Positions 17,123 to 25,356 of a DNA stretch of 41,255 nt are shown in pieces; position 1 is the first letter of the stretch; each line of letters starts with the position of its first letter. The notes beneath the pieces are model-generated. The model saw nothing but the letters and a program-made list of their open reading frames with translations, was not told the origin of the DNA and did no database searches. The position numbers and the translations under genes are program-made. The DNA comes from Flavobacteriales bacterium (lineage in GTDB: Bacteria > Bacteroidota > Bacteroidia > Flavobacteriales_C > GCA-002722245). The DNA lies in contig CANFBW010000027.1 of NCBI GenBank assembly GCA_947444925.1, forward strand, positions 1-41,255, read 5' to 3'.

Positions 17123-18337
17123 CTATTTTCCCAGAACTTCTTTCACTTTGTCAGCAGCTTCTTGTAAAAGCACTACAGAGTGAACGCTCAATCCTGAATC
17201 TTCAATTAATTTTTTAGCTTCAACCGCATTCGTTCCCTGCAAACGCACGATGATAGGCACTTTTACCTCACCAATGTTTTTGTAGGCGTCAACAATACCT
17301 TGCGCAACTCTGTCGCAACGAACGATACCACCAAAAATGTTAACCAAAATGGCTTTCACGTTCGGATCTTTTAAGATGATACGGAAAGCTTTTTCAACTC
17401 TTTCTGCATTGGCGGTTCCGCCTACGTCTAAAAAGTTAGCAGGCTCACCTCCACTTAATTTAATAATGTCCATGGTCGCCATTGCCAATCCAGCACCGTT
17501 TACCATACAACCTACGTTACCATCCAATTTCACATAGTTCAAACCATGTTCTTTGGCTTCTACCTCAGTTGGGTCTTCTTCGGTTACATCGCGCAATGCA
17601 GCGTAATCAGGATATTTAAACAATGCATTGTCGTCTAAACTAACTTTAGCATCAACAGCAATGATCTTATCATCAGAAGTTTTCAATACCGGATTAATTT
17701 CAAACATTGATGCTTCGCATCCAATGTAAGCACTGTACAAAGAAGAAACGAATTTTGTCATTTCCTTGTTTGCTTTCCCTTCTAAACCAAGATTAAAAGC
17801 AATTTTTCGCGCTTGAAAACCTTGTAAACCCAAGGTAGGATCTATTTCTTCTTTGAAAATCAACTCAGGTGTGTTGTGGGCAACGTCTTCAATGGACATA
17901 CCACCTTCAGTAGAGTAGATAATGATGTTTTTACCTTTCTCTCTGTCTAGCAAAACACTCATGTACAATTCCTTTGGCTTACTATCGCCAGGATAGTATA
18001 CATCTTGAGCAATCAATACTTTATTTACTTTTTTACCAGTAGCGCTTGTTTGCAAAGTAACCAAATGTCCGCCCAAAATTGCTTTTGCTTTTTCAGGAAC
18101 TTCTTCTAAACTTTTTGCCAACACAACACCAGCCGATCCAGTTTCAGTTACTTTACCTTTACCACGACCACCTGCGTGAATTTGCGCTTTTACCACAAAC
18201 CATCCTGTGCCAGTTTGTTCTTTCAATTTTTTCGCAGCCTCAGTTGCGCCTTGCGCTGAATCAGCAACAATACCCTCTTGTACTGCCACTCCAAAGCTTT
18301 TCAGGATCGATTTCCCTTGGTATTCGTGTATATTCAT
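17123..18337 (-). CDS. sucC: Succinyl-CoA synthetase (ADP-forming) beta subunit
   Basis: A 404-residue ATP-grasp protein beginning [17 protein letters not shown], the family start. It shows the glycine-rich nucleotide loop (AGGRGKGKV), the Mg-binding EINP (FEINPVLKT), FLDVGG, and the C-terminal [17 protein letters not shown] power-helix segment. With the alpha subunit (SucD, not in this window) it converts succinyl-CoA to succinate in the TCA cycle with ATP or GTP formation. The length is close to the usual ~390-400. It is a single-gene unit with its own promoter and terminator. Confidence 0.97.
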   Translation of the reverse strand: MNIHEYQGKSILKSFGVAVQEGIVADSAQGATEAAKKLKEQTGTGWFVVKAQIHAGGRGKGKVTETGSAGVVLAKSLEEVPEKAKAILGGHLVTLQTSATGKKVNKVLIAQDVYYPGDSKPKELYMSVLLDREKGKNIIIYSTEGGMSIEDVAHNTPELIFKEEIDPTLGLQGFQARKIAFNLGLEGKANKEMTKFVSSLYSAYIGCEASMFEINPVLKTSDDKIIAVDAKVSLDDNALFKYPDYAALRDVTEEDPTEVEAKEHGLNYVKLDGNVGCMVNGAGLAMATMDIIKLSGGEPANFLDVGGTANAERVEKAFRIILKDPNVKAILVNIFGGIVRCDRVAQGIVDAYKNIGEVKVPIIVRLQGTNAVEAKKLIEDSGLSVHSVVLLQEAADKVKEVLGK

Positions 18338-18362
18338 TTGTATTATTTTTTTCAGTGAGCGG

Positions 18363-18392
18363 CTAATTTACATTTTTTTAGGAATACTCAAA
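18363..18392 (-). promoter_or_regulatory. Promoter of sucC (TTTG-N18-TAAATTAG)
   Basis: On the minus strand TTTG (18392-18389) and TAAATTAG (18370-18363; one mismatch from TAnnTTTG) are separated by 18 nt, 25 nt before the sucC ATG. Confidence 0.5.
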
Positions 18393-18434
18393 GCGGAATA
18401 GTCGACTGTTCATAGATTTATTTAATTTTACTCC

Positions 18435-19085
18435 GTGATAGAAGTAAAAGACATTCGAAAATCTTATGGTCCCTTGGAGGTATTGAAAGGCATCAATCTT
18501 CAAATAAACAAAGGAGAAATCGTTAGCATCGTAGGTGCTTCGGGTGCTGGAAAAACAACACTTCTACAAATACTAGGCACTCTTGACAACCCTGATTCAG
18601 GGCAATTGTTCATCAACAACACAGAAGTAAATACCCTAAAGGGCAAAAAAATAGCCAAGTTTAGAAATCAAAACATAGGTTTCGTTTTTCAATTTCACCA
18701 TCTTTTGCCTGAGTTTACTGCTTTGGAAAACGTTTGCATACCCTACTACATCGGAAATGGAAACAAAAAAGAAGCTGAAGCGAAAGCCATGCATTTGTTG
18801 GAAATTTTAGGTGTAGCAGCTCGTGCACAGCACAAACCCAATGAGCTGTCGGGCGGCGAGCAGCAAAGAGTTGCAGTCGCTAGAGCTTTAATCAACAGTC
18901 CAGCCATCATACTGGCCGACGAACCTTCTGGCAATTTAGATTCCGCTACAGCCAATAACTTGCATCAACTATTTTTTAAGTTGAGGGAAGAATTCAATCA
19001 AACATTTGTTATTGTTACCCACAACGATGAACTCGCTGCTATGGCAGATCGAAAAATTGTGATGCGCGACGGAAATATTGTTTAG
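18435..19085 (+). CDS. lolD: LolD-like ABC transporter ATP-binding protein
   Basis: A 216-residue ATPase with Walker A GASGAGKT (34-41), Q-loop [18 protein letters not shown], signature [15 protein letters not shown] (from 138), Walker B AIILADEP (157-164) and switch His at 196. The [13 protein letters not shown] segment is typical of LolD, the ATPase of the LolCDE complex that releases lipoproteins from the inner membrane; MacB-type ATPases are the alternative. The start is GTG ([12 protein letters not shown]). No LolC/E permease is adjacent, as is common in Bacteroidota. Divergent from sucC. Confidence 0.85.
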   Translation: MIEVKDIRKSYGPLEVLKGINLQINKGEIVSIVGASGAGKTTLLQILGTLDNPDSGQLFINNTEVNTLKGKKIAKFRNQNIGFVFQFHHLLPEFTALENVCIPYYIGNGNKKEAEAKAMHLLEILGVAARAQHKPNELSGGEQQRVAVARALINSPAIILADEPSGNLDSATANNLHQLFFKLREEFNQTFVIVTHNDELAAMADRKIVMRDGNIV

Positions 19086-19167
19086 TCAAACAATTAGTGC
19101 TTTTCAACTCCACCTTCAAAAAAAATCCCAGCACAACCACACTATTGGCAATAGTGAATTTGAAGCT

Positions 19168-19335
19168 TTAGTTCTCCTGCCCTTCTTTCACCTTTAAAAA
19201 CTGCAATCCGTCGAAATTGTCCACCGCATCGAGCAGTTTTACCAATTCTTCACGCTCTTGATTGCTTTTGTCAGGCTTCATCAATATTCTGATGCGCGCT
19301 ATCACTTTGTTGTATTCATCAATTGATTTCATCAT
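19168..19335 (-). CDS. Small orphan protein, 55 residues, resembling the N-terminus of HigA-type antitoxins
   Basis: A complete small reading frame with two adjacent ATGs (19335, 19332), starting MMKSIDEYNKVIARI and ending KEGQEN. The pattern (YxxxIxRIxxLM ... ExEELVKLLDxVDNFD) recalls the short helical N-terminus of HigA-type antitoxins, but no helix-turn-helix follows and no toxin gene adjoins. It could be a remnant, a small regulator or an independent small protein. It sits between lolD (convergent) and the radical SAM gene (64 nt away). The wide gap between the flanking genes and the acidic/hydrophobic composition support a real gene; function is not known. Confidence 0.55.
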   Translation of the reverse strand: MMKSIDEYNKVIARIRILMKPDKSNQEREELVKLLDAVDNFDGLQFLKVKEGQEN

Positions 19336-19399
19336 ACTCAATCACCCTTAACATTCGTGCCTATTAAACTCTCTAAATGCAACATTAGTTACAATAATA

Positions 19400-21328
19400 T
19401 TAATATTTTCGTTTCTTTTTAAACTTAGCTTCTTTTTCCCGTCGTTCTTTCAACCATTTTGGGGTATTGTCAGCGGTTGCTGGCGAAGACTTGGCACCGC
19501 CTTCCACTAAAACCTCTAACAAGTCGTTGCGCTTCATGACCTTCAAGCGCTCCGCAATCTTTTTCTTGTTTTCATCTTTGTACCAGAAAAAGAAGATATT
19601 CTGATCATTTTTATCGTCACGTGAAATGGCCGTTTCCACCTTTTGCATCGTATAGGGATGATAGCCTGAATAATAAATTTCAGTGGCCACTGTCATCGGC
19701 GTTGGTGTAAAATCTTGCACTTGTTCAAGTTTGAAACCGAGCTCTTTGGTTTCAGCTGCAAGTTCCGCCATGTCTTCTTCGGTAGTTCCGGGATGACTTG
19801 AAATAAAATAAGGAATCAGGGGCTGATCGAGTCCATGCTTCTTGTTCACAGCATCATAATTCTTTTTAAATTCCTTAAAATGCTTGAAAGATGGCTTGCG
19901 CATTATTTTCAACGTATTTTCGGCGGTATGCTCGGGCGCCACTTTTAAGCGACCACTGATGTGGCGTGTCACCAGCTGATCCATGTATTCATCAATACTG
20001 TCATCGCCATTTTTATTGTACCCTTTTGTCAACAAATCATAACGAATACCACTACCCACAAAAGCTTTTTTAATAAGTGGATGCGCATCTACTTTTTTGT
20101 ACAAATCCGTCATCGGTTTGTGGCTCGTATCTAAGTTAGAACAAATCACGGGGTGTATGCACGACGGACTCACACAGCGTTCACAAATAGCATCATCAAT
20201 GCCCTTCATCTTATACATGTTTGCTGAAGGACCTCCTAAATCGCTGATATAACCTTTGAATTCAGGCATTTTGGTCACCTCATCAACTTCTTTCAAAATG
20301 GATTTCTCTGAGCGACTGGCGATAAATTTACCCTGATGGGCAGAAATAGTGCAAAAACTGCAACCACCAAAACAGCCGCGGTGCATGTTTACCGAAAACT
20401 TAATCATGTCGTAGGCCGGTATCGGTCCGCGACTCTTATACTTCGGATGTGGCAAGCGCGTGTATGGCAAATCAAAAGTCGTATCCATTTCCTTTTCGGT
20501 CATGGTCTTGTATGGCGGATTGATCAGTAAAGTCTTTGCTCCAATTTTTTGCAAAATTCGACGGGCATTGAGTTTATTAGACTCTTGTTCCACCACTTTG
20601 AAGTTAGAGGAATATGTTTTTTTATCGGCCAAACAAGCTTCGTGCGAATTCAGCTCAATATCGGTCCACCTTTTGTTTTTGGGCAATTCCTCTCCCTCCC
20701 GAATAATCACCGAAGTTTGAGGCACTGTTTTAAGCGATTCAAAAGGAACGCCTTTTTTTAGCAAGTCGATCACATTGCGCAAGGGCTGTTCGCCCATTCC
20801 ATACACCAACATATCGGCACCACTGCTTTCTAAAATAGATGGCATCAGCTCGTCTTTCCAATAATCGTAATGGGTAACGCGACGCAACGATGCTTCAATA
20901 CCGCCAATGAGCACCGGCACATCCGGAAAAAGTCGTTTCAATATTTGTGTGTAAACCGTTACCGCGTAATCCGGACGATAGCCTGACTCTCCTCCCGGAG
21001 TGTAAGAATCCGATGATCTTTTGCGCTTCCCCGCGGTATAGTGATTCACCATAGAATCCATACAGCCGGCAGTAACGCCGAAGAACATTTTGGGTTTTCC
21101 TAATTTTTGAAAATCCTGCAAATTGTCTCTCCAATTGGGTTGTGCAACGATACCTACACGCAAACCTTCGCTTTCAATGATACGACCAATAACGGCAGTA
21201 CCAAAGGCGGGGTGGTCAACATAGGCGTCTCCCGAAATGATGATCACGTCCAGTTCTTCCCAATCTCTCTTGCGCATTTCCTTTTTTGAAATGGGCAACC
21301 AATCTGTTATCGGACGCAAATCTTCCAT
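19400..21328 (-). CDS. ygiQ: YgiQ-family radical SAM protein
   Basis: 642 residues, normal for the YgiQ (UPF0313) family. It has an N-terminal B12-binding-like region (residues about 25-200), with DVIIISGDAYVDHPAFG at its start, then the radical SAM core whose cluster ligands are Cys319, Cys323 and Cys326 (CFGGCSFC). A second Cys-rich patch CERCVSPSCIHPVIC follows. The C-terminus is basic (EKEAKFKKKRKY), typical of this family. It probably performs radical-based chemistry in the cytoplasm, but the substrate is unknown. Single gene. Confidence 0.93.
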   Translation of the reverse strand: MEDLRPITDWLPISKKEMRKRDWEELDVIIISGDAYVDHPAFGTAVIGRIIESEGLRVGIVAQPNWRDNLQDFQKLGKPKMFFGVTAGCMDSMVNHYTAGKRKRSSDSYTPGGESGYRPDYAVTVYTQILKRLFPDVPVLIGGIEASLRRVTHYDYWKDELMPSILESSGADMLVYGMGEQPLRNVIDLLKKGVPFESLKTVPQTSVIIREGEELPKNKRWTDIELNSHEACLADKKTYSSNFKVVEQESNKLNARRILQKIGAKTLLINPPYKTMTEKEMDTTFDLPYTRLPHPKYKSRGPIPAYDMIKFSVNMHRGCFGGCSFCTISAHQGKFIASRSEKSILKEVDEVTKMPEFKGYISDLGGPSANMYKMKGIDDAICERCVSPSCIHPVICSNLDTSHKPMTDLYKKVDAHPLIKKAFVGSGIRYDLLTKGYNKNGDDSIDEYMDQLVTRHISGRLKVAPEHTAENTLKIMRKPSFKHFKEFKKNYDAVNKKHGLDQPLIPYFISSHPGTTEEDMAELAAETKELGFKLEQVQDFTPTPMTVATEIYYSGYHPYTMQKVETAISRDDKNDQNIFFFWYKDENKKKIAERLKVMKRNDLLEVLVEGGAKSSPATADNTPKWLKERREKEAKFKKKRKY

Positions 21329-21332
21329 GGAG

Positions 21333-21340
21333 CAAAGCTA
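21333..21340 (-). promoter_or_regulatory. -7 promoter element (TAGCTTTG) of ygiQ, 4 nt before the ATG
   Basis: The minus strand reads TAGCTTTG, a perfect TAnnTTTG, ending 4 nt before the start codon. No clear -33 box. If used, the message would be leaderless. Confidence 0.35.
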
Positions 21341-21417
21341 AGGCTAAACGTCAAATTTTCCTATCTCTAATTGATCTTCCTTAGATAGATCGAGTTATTG
21401 AACAAATAAAATAGCAC

Positions 21418-21448
21418 TTTGTATTCATAAAAAATCTCGCTACTTTTA
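21418..21448 (+). promoter_or_regulatory. Promoter of the lipoprotein/ECF sigma/anti-sigma operon (TTTG-N19-TACTTTTA)
   Basis: TTTG (21418-21421) and TACTTTTA (21441-21448, one mismatch from TAnnTTTG) are exactly 19 nt apart, the preferred Bacteroidota spacing. The TTG start follows 23 nt downstream of the -7 box. Confidence 0.6.
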
Positions 21449-21471
21449 GCGCATATATACAATTACTAATT

Positions 21472-22179
21472 TTGAACAGTCACCTTCAGTTCCGCATTAT
21501 TTCATTTTTTCTGTTGTCATTCTTCCTTATCGGTTGCAGTGGTAATTACGAAGCGACGGGGCCTACCGAAGGCATCATCACTTACGATGTTTCCTATCCT
21601 AAACCGGCAGCCGATCCCTTTGATCAAAAAATGATGCCCAGTGAAATGACGGTGAAGTTTAAAGACAACAAATCACTCACTACACTTCTTTTTGGAATGG
21701 GCTTTGTTCAAATGGCCTATTTGTCTGACAACGAAAAAAAAACCATCACAGAGCTCAACAAGTTCATGGGCAAAAAAAGATCCTTTGTTACCGATCAAAA
21801 GAACTTGCCTAATTTATTAAAGGAAGTACCACCCTATACCATTGAGTACATTGAAAATCAAAATAAAATTATAGCAGGCTACAATTGCAAAAAAGCGTTG
21901 ATCCACGTTCAGGTAGAGCCTCCTTATGACTTCTCGGTGTTTTATACCGATGAAATACAAATTAAAGATCCGAACTGGTGCACACCTTTTAAGAATATCA
22001 AAGGTGTTTTAATGGAATACCAAGTTGAGCAATACAACATCATCATGCGCTTTAAGGCAAAAACCGTAGAACTCATCGATCAAGAGGAAGGCGACTTTAA
22101 AATGCCTGCTGATTTCAAACTGGTGTCGCAACAAGACATGGATGAAATTCATAAAATGCTAAAGGAAATGAATGAGTAA
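21472..22179 (+). CDS. Putative lipoprotein preceding an ECF sigma gene
   Basis: 235 residues with an N-terminal hydrophobic segment and lipobox LIGC (Cys22), so probably an outer- or inner-membrane lipoprotein. The mature part starts EGIITYDVSYP and is beta-strand-rich with many Lys, reminiscent of DUF4412/GLPGLI-type periplasmic domains; I cannot assign a function. There is no in-frame ATG before the lipobox; the start is TTG (ATT just upstream is an alternative). Its 3' end overlaps the sigma factor gene by 8 nt, so the two are cotranscribed and probably coupled. It could be a target or sensor of the sigma factor. Confidence 0.65.
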   Translation: MNSHLQFRIISFFLLSFFLIGCSGNYEATGPTEGIITYDVSYPKPAADPFDQKMMPSEMTVKFKDNKSLTTLLFGMGFVQMAYLSDNEKKTITELNKFMGKKRSFVTDQKNLPNLLKEVPPYTIEYIENQNKIIAGYNCKKALIHVQVEPPYDFSVFYTDEIQIKDPNWCTPFKNIKGVLMEYQVEQYNIIMRFKAKTVELIDQEEGDFKMPADFKLVSQQDMDEIHKMLKEMNE

Positions 22180-22765
22180 TCTTCATTCGATGAGCCACGC
22201 CAATGCACAAATCACTTCTTGGGTAAACGAATACAGCGACGAACTTTTGCGCTACACCATCTTTAAAGTTTCAGACAGAGTAGTCGCTGAAGACTTGGTT
22301 CAAAACACTTTTTTAGCAGCCTTTACAGCCTTCTCGCAATTCAAAAAAGAGAGCAGTCCCAAAACTTGGCTCTACGCTATTTTGAAAAATAAAATAGCAG
22401 ATTTCCACCGCGCCAATTTTAAAAAAGTAGAAATTAAAATAAACGACAACGAAGCTGGACTCGATTATTTTTTCGACAAAAGTGACCATTGGAAAAACGA
22501 AACGTCGCCCATTGCATGGAGATCTGAAGAACATTTGCTCGACAATACCGATTTCAACAACGCATTGAAATTTTGCATGAATAAATTGCCAGCGCAATGG
22601 CATTCGGCCCTGCAACTTAAATATATGGAAGAGCGCGACGGAAAAATAATTTGTCAGGAATTAAACATCACTGCGACTAACTTTTGGCAAATACTTCACC
22701 GTGCCAAATTACAGTTGAGGGCTTGCTTAGAAATCAATTGGTTTAAAAAGCAACTATGTGGTTGA
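22172..22765 (+). CDS. ECF-type RNA polymerase sigma factor
   Basis: 197 residues of the sigma-70 ECF type. Region 2 is clear (LLRYTIFKVSDRVVAEDLVQ, then TWLYAILKNKIADFHR), and region 4 (about residues 130-190) has LPAQWHSALQLKYMEERDGKIICQEL with the helix-turn-helix NITATNFWQILHRAKLQLRACL. It directs transcription of an envelope or stress regulon in the cytoplasm; the target promoters are unknown. ATG 22172 lies inside the lipoprotein gene; ATG 22190 is an alternative. The anti-sigma gene overlaps its end by 10 nt. Confidence 0.9.
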   Translation: MSNLHSMSHANAQITSWVNEYSDELLRYTIFKVSDRVVAEDLVQNTFLAAFTAFSQFKKESSPKTWLYAILKNKIADFHRANFKKVEIKINDNEAGLDYFFDKSDHWKNETSPIAWRSEEHLLDNTDFNNALKFCMNKLPAQWHSALQLKYMEERDGKIICQELNITATNFWQILHRAKLQLRACLEINWFKKQLCG

Positions 22766-23022
22766 CTAAAATAATTGGATTTAGCTGTAAAAAAGTATCG
22801 GCGCTCAGCGACAAAAAAGTGCATGTGGGCATCAATCTATTTGAACAAAGCAAACTCTCTTTGCATTTGCTCATTTGCGATGGATGCAAAAACTACGTCA
22901 GGCAATCGGCAATACTTGATCAAATATTAAAACAACAACTGCACAAGGCTACTTCCGAAAACAGCAACGACAATGAGCATTTCAAAATGCGCATCATCTC
23001 AGCCATCAATAAAATGCAATAA
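22756..23022 (+). CDS. Probable zinc-finger anti-sigma factor
   Basis: An 88-residue protein with the HxxxCxxC motif (HLLICDGC) of zinc-binding anti-sigma domains, lacking a transmembrane segment, so it is likely a soluble anti-sigma factor. It overlaps the sigma gene by 10 nt, the usual sigma/anti-sigma arrangement. No extracytoplasmic sensing domain is present. Confidence 0.75.
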   Translation: MWLTKIIGFSCKKVSALSDKKVHVGINLFEQSKLSLHLLICDGCKNYVRQSAILDQILKQQLHKATSENSNDNEHFKMRIISAINKMQ

Positions 23023-23082
23023 ATACTCAAAGCTGACGCAATCTTTTGTGTACTTTAGTCGGGCCTAAGCAAGTCCATTACC

Positions 23083-25356
23083 ATGAACAACAACCTTTCC
23101 ATTGATCCTGCAGCACTCGCTTCTAAGTTCATCAACCATTCTCACAAAAACATATTTTTAACAGGAAAAGCAGGAACTGGAAAAACTACTTTTTTAAAAC
23201 ACATCATTCAGTACACGCATAAAAAAGCAGTCATCGTTGCACCCACAGGCATTGCAGCAATAAATGCAGGTGGCGTAACGATACACTCATTATTTCAACT
23301 GCCCTTTGGTAGTTTTGTACCTCAAAAACAAATTGGAGGAAGTGCAAATGCATCAAAAATAATTGACCCGCAATCCCTGTATAAAAACCTACACATCGCT
23401 GGCAGCAAAAGAAAATTGTTGCAAGAACTCGAATTGCTGATCATTGACGAAGTGAGTATGCTGCGTGCCGACTTGCTCGACGCCATTGATTTAGTGCTGC
23501 GCTTTGTGCGCCGCCGACAAAACCTTCCCTTTGGTGGTGTACAAGTACTATTTATTGGCGATTTACTGCAATTGCCTCCTGTTGTAAAAGACGATGAATG
23601 GAATGTATTGAAGGCCTATTACAAAAGTGTATATTTTTTTGACGCCCGTGCACTCCAGGCGGAAAAACCACTGTACATTGAACTCGAAAAAATTTATCGT
23701 CAAGACGATTCTGTTTTCATTTCATTGCTCAACAATTTGCGCAACAACCTCATCACGCCTGGTGATGTTGAACTGCTAAACAAATACTACCAGCCCAATT
23801 ATCAAAAAAAGCACAATGACAACTACATTACGCTGACCACACACAATTACAAAGCCGATAAACTCAACAAAGATTACCTGCAGGAGTTGAAAACAAAATC
23901 ACATTTTTTCGCTGCCAGCATCAAAGGTGAATTCAATGAGTATGCCCAGCCAGTTGAAAAAACACTCGAACTAAAACTGGGCGCTCAAATTATGTTTGTG
24001 AAAAATGACGCCAGCGGAGCACAGCGTTTTTTCAATGGAAAAATAGGCATCGTCTCGGCACTCAGCGACAAGGAAATCAAAGTGCAATTCAGTGCCACTG
24101 AAAAAGAAATTACTGTTGAACCCTACGTTTGGGAAAACATAAAATATACCGTCAACACCAGCTCCAACGAAATTGAAGAAAAAATAACGGGCACCTTCAC
24201 CCAGTACCCCATTAAATTAGCCTGGGCCATCACTGTGCACAAAAGTCAAGGCCTTACTTTTGACAAGGCCATCATTGATATTGGCGCTGCATTTGCGCCC
24301 GGACAAGCGTATGTGGCGCTATCGCGCTTGCGCAGTTTGGGCGGACTCATACTCAGCTCGCGCATCAACTACGACAACATTGAACAAGACGAGAAAGTAA
24401 CGGCCTATTCCAAAACCAAAACGGAACAACCCGAACTTTCTAAACTTGTTGAAAAAGAAGAAATCGTTTTTTTTAAGAATTACCTGCAGTCTTGCTTCGA
24501 TTTTTCAGCGCTGTCGCAAACGCTGATGGAACATGCCCAATCTTATGACAAGGCCGAAAACAAATCGAGTAAACAGTTGCACAAAGACTGGGCTTTTCAA
24601 CTCAAAACCACTTTCGACAAAGAAAAACCACACGCTGATAAGTTTTTAAATTTCGTGAACACGCTACTCAGCGCAAAAGAAAAAGGCCACTTACAAACCT
24701 TGAATCAGCGTGTAAACGCAGCCGCCAACTACTTTTCTCCTGTTTTTAAAAGCCTTTCTAAAACCATTGTACAGCAAATTGAAAAAGTAAAATCTGAGAA
24801 AAAAATAAAAATATACATCGGTGAATTGCTTGATCTTGAAACATCTGTTTACGAACAAATGAAGCGCATACAAAAAGCACTGGCACTTACCGAATCCATA
24901 CTGAACAATAAAGAATTTTCAAAAGAATCCATACAACACATCATCAACGACAAGGCGCGCCTTGAAACCATGAATAGCCTTTACCAGCAAAGCACGGCTG
25001 CGGGTGTGAGTCGCATTGGAAAAGCAAAAGAACCCAAAGAAAAAAAAGAGAAAAGCGATACCAAAAGTATCACGTGGACGATGTATAAAAACGGGAAAAG
25101 CATTGACGACATTGCCAAAGAAAGAGCGCTATCACCCACCACCATTGAAAATCATTTGGCACACTACGTCGCTTTAGGAAAACTCGACGTTTCAATTTTC
25201 ATCAACGACGAAAAAATAAAGCACATCATTACAGCCGCCAAGGCTGTAAACTCTTTTCAACTTTTGGCCATAAAGGAAGTGCTTGGCGATGAATACAGCT
25301 ATAGCGATATTCGGTTCGCGGTGGCAAAACATTTGGGTGCAGAAAAAAAAGATTAA
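23083..25356 (+). CDS. PIF1/RecD-like helicase with C-terminal helix-turn-helix
   Basis: 757 residues, superfamily 1B. Walker A GKAGTGKTT (28-36), Walker B LIIDEVSML, the motif GDLLQLPPVV, IYRQDD, and the C-terminal helicase part with LAWAITVHKSQGLTF and YVALSRLRSL. A long helical middle (residues 460-660) follows, then a C-terminal helix-turn-helix (SIDDIAKERALSPTTIENHL), as in the helicase-HTH domain found in Bacteroidota PIF1/RecQ-like proteins. It is a 5'-3' DNA helicase by family; the genome-maintenance role is inferred. It starts 60 nt after the anti-sigma gene with only a weak TACTTTAG-type -7. Its stop codon overlaps the convergent T9SS protein gene by 4 nt. Confidence 0.9.
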   Translation: MNNNLSIDPAALASKFINHSHKNIFLTGKAGTGKTTFLKHIIQYTHKKAVIVAPTGIAAINAGGVTIHSLFQLPFGSFVPQKQIGGSANASKIIDPQSLYKNLHIAGSKRKLLQELELLIIDEVSMLRADLLDAIDLVLRFVRRRQNLPFGGVQVLFIGDLLQLPPVVKDDEWNVLKAYYKSVYFFDARALQAEKPLYIELEKIYRQDDSVFISLLNNLRNNLITPGDVELLNKYYQPNYQKKHNDNYITLTTHNYKADKLNKDYLQELKTKSHFFAASIKGEFNEYAQPVEKTLELKLGAQIMFVKNDASGAQRFFNGKIGIVSALSDKEIKVQFSATEKEITVEPYVWENIKYTVNTSSNEIEEKITGTFTQYPIKLAWAITVHKSQGLTFDKAIIDIGAAFAPGQAYVALSRLRSLGGLILSSRINYDNIEQDEKVTAYSKTKTEQPELSKLVEKEEIVFFKNYLQSCFDFSALSQTLMEHAQSYDKAENKSSKQLHKDWAFQLKTTFDKEKPHADKFLNFVNTLLSAKEKGHLQTLNQRVNAAANYFSPVFKSLSKTIVQQIEKVKSEKKIKIYIGELLDLETSVYEQMKRIQKALALTESILNNKEFSKESIQHIINDKARLETMNSLYQQSTAAGVSRIGKAKEPKEKKEKSDTKSITWTMYKNGKSIDDIAKERALSPTTIENHLAHYVALGKLDVSIFINDEKIKHIITAAKAVNSFQLLAIKEVLGDEYSYSDIRFAVAKHLGAEKKD

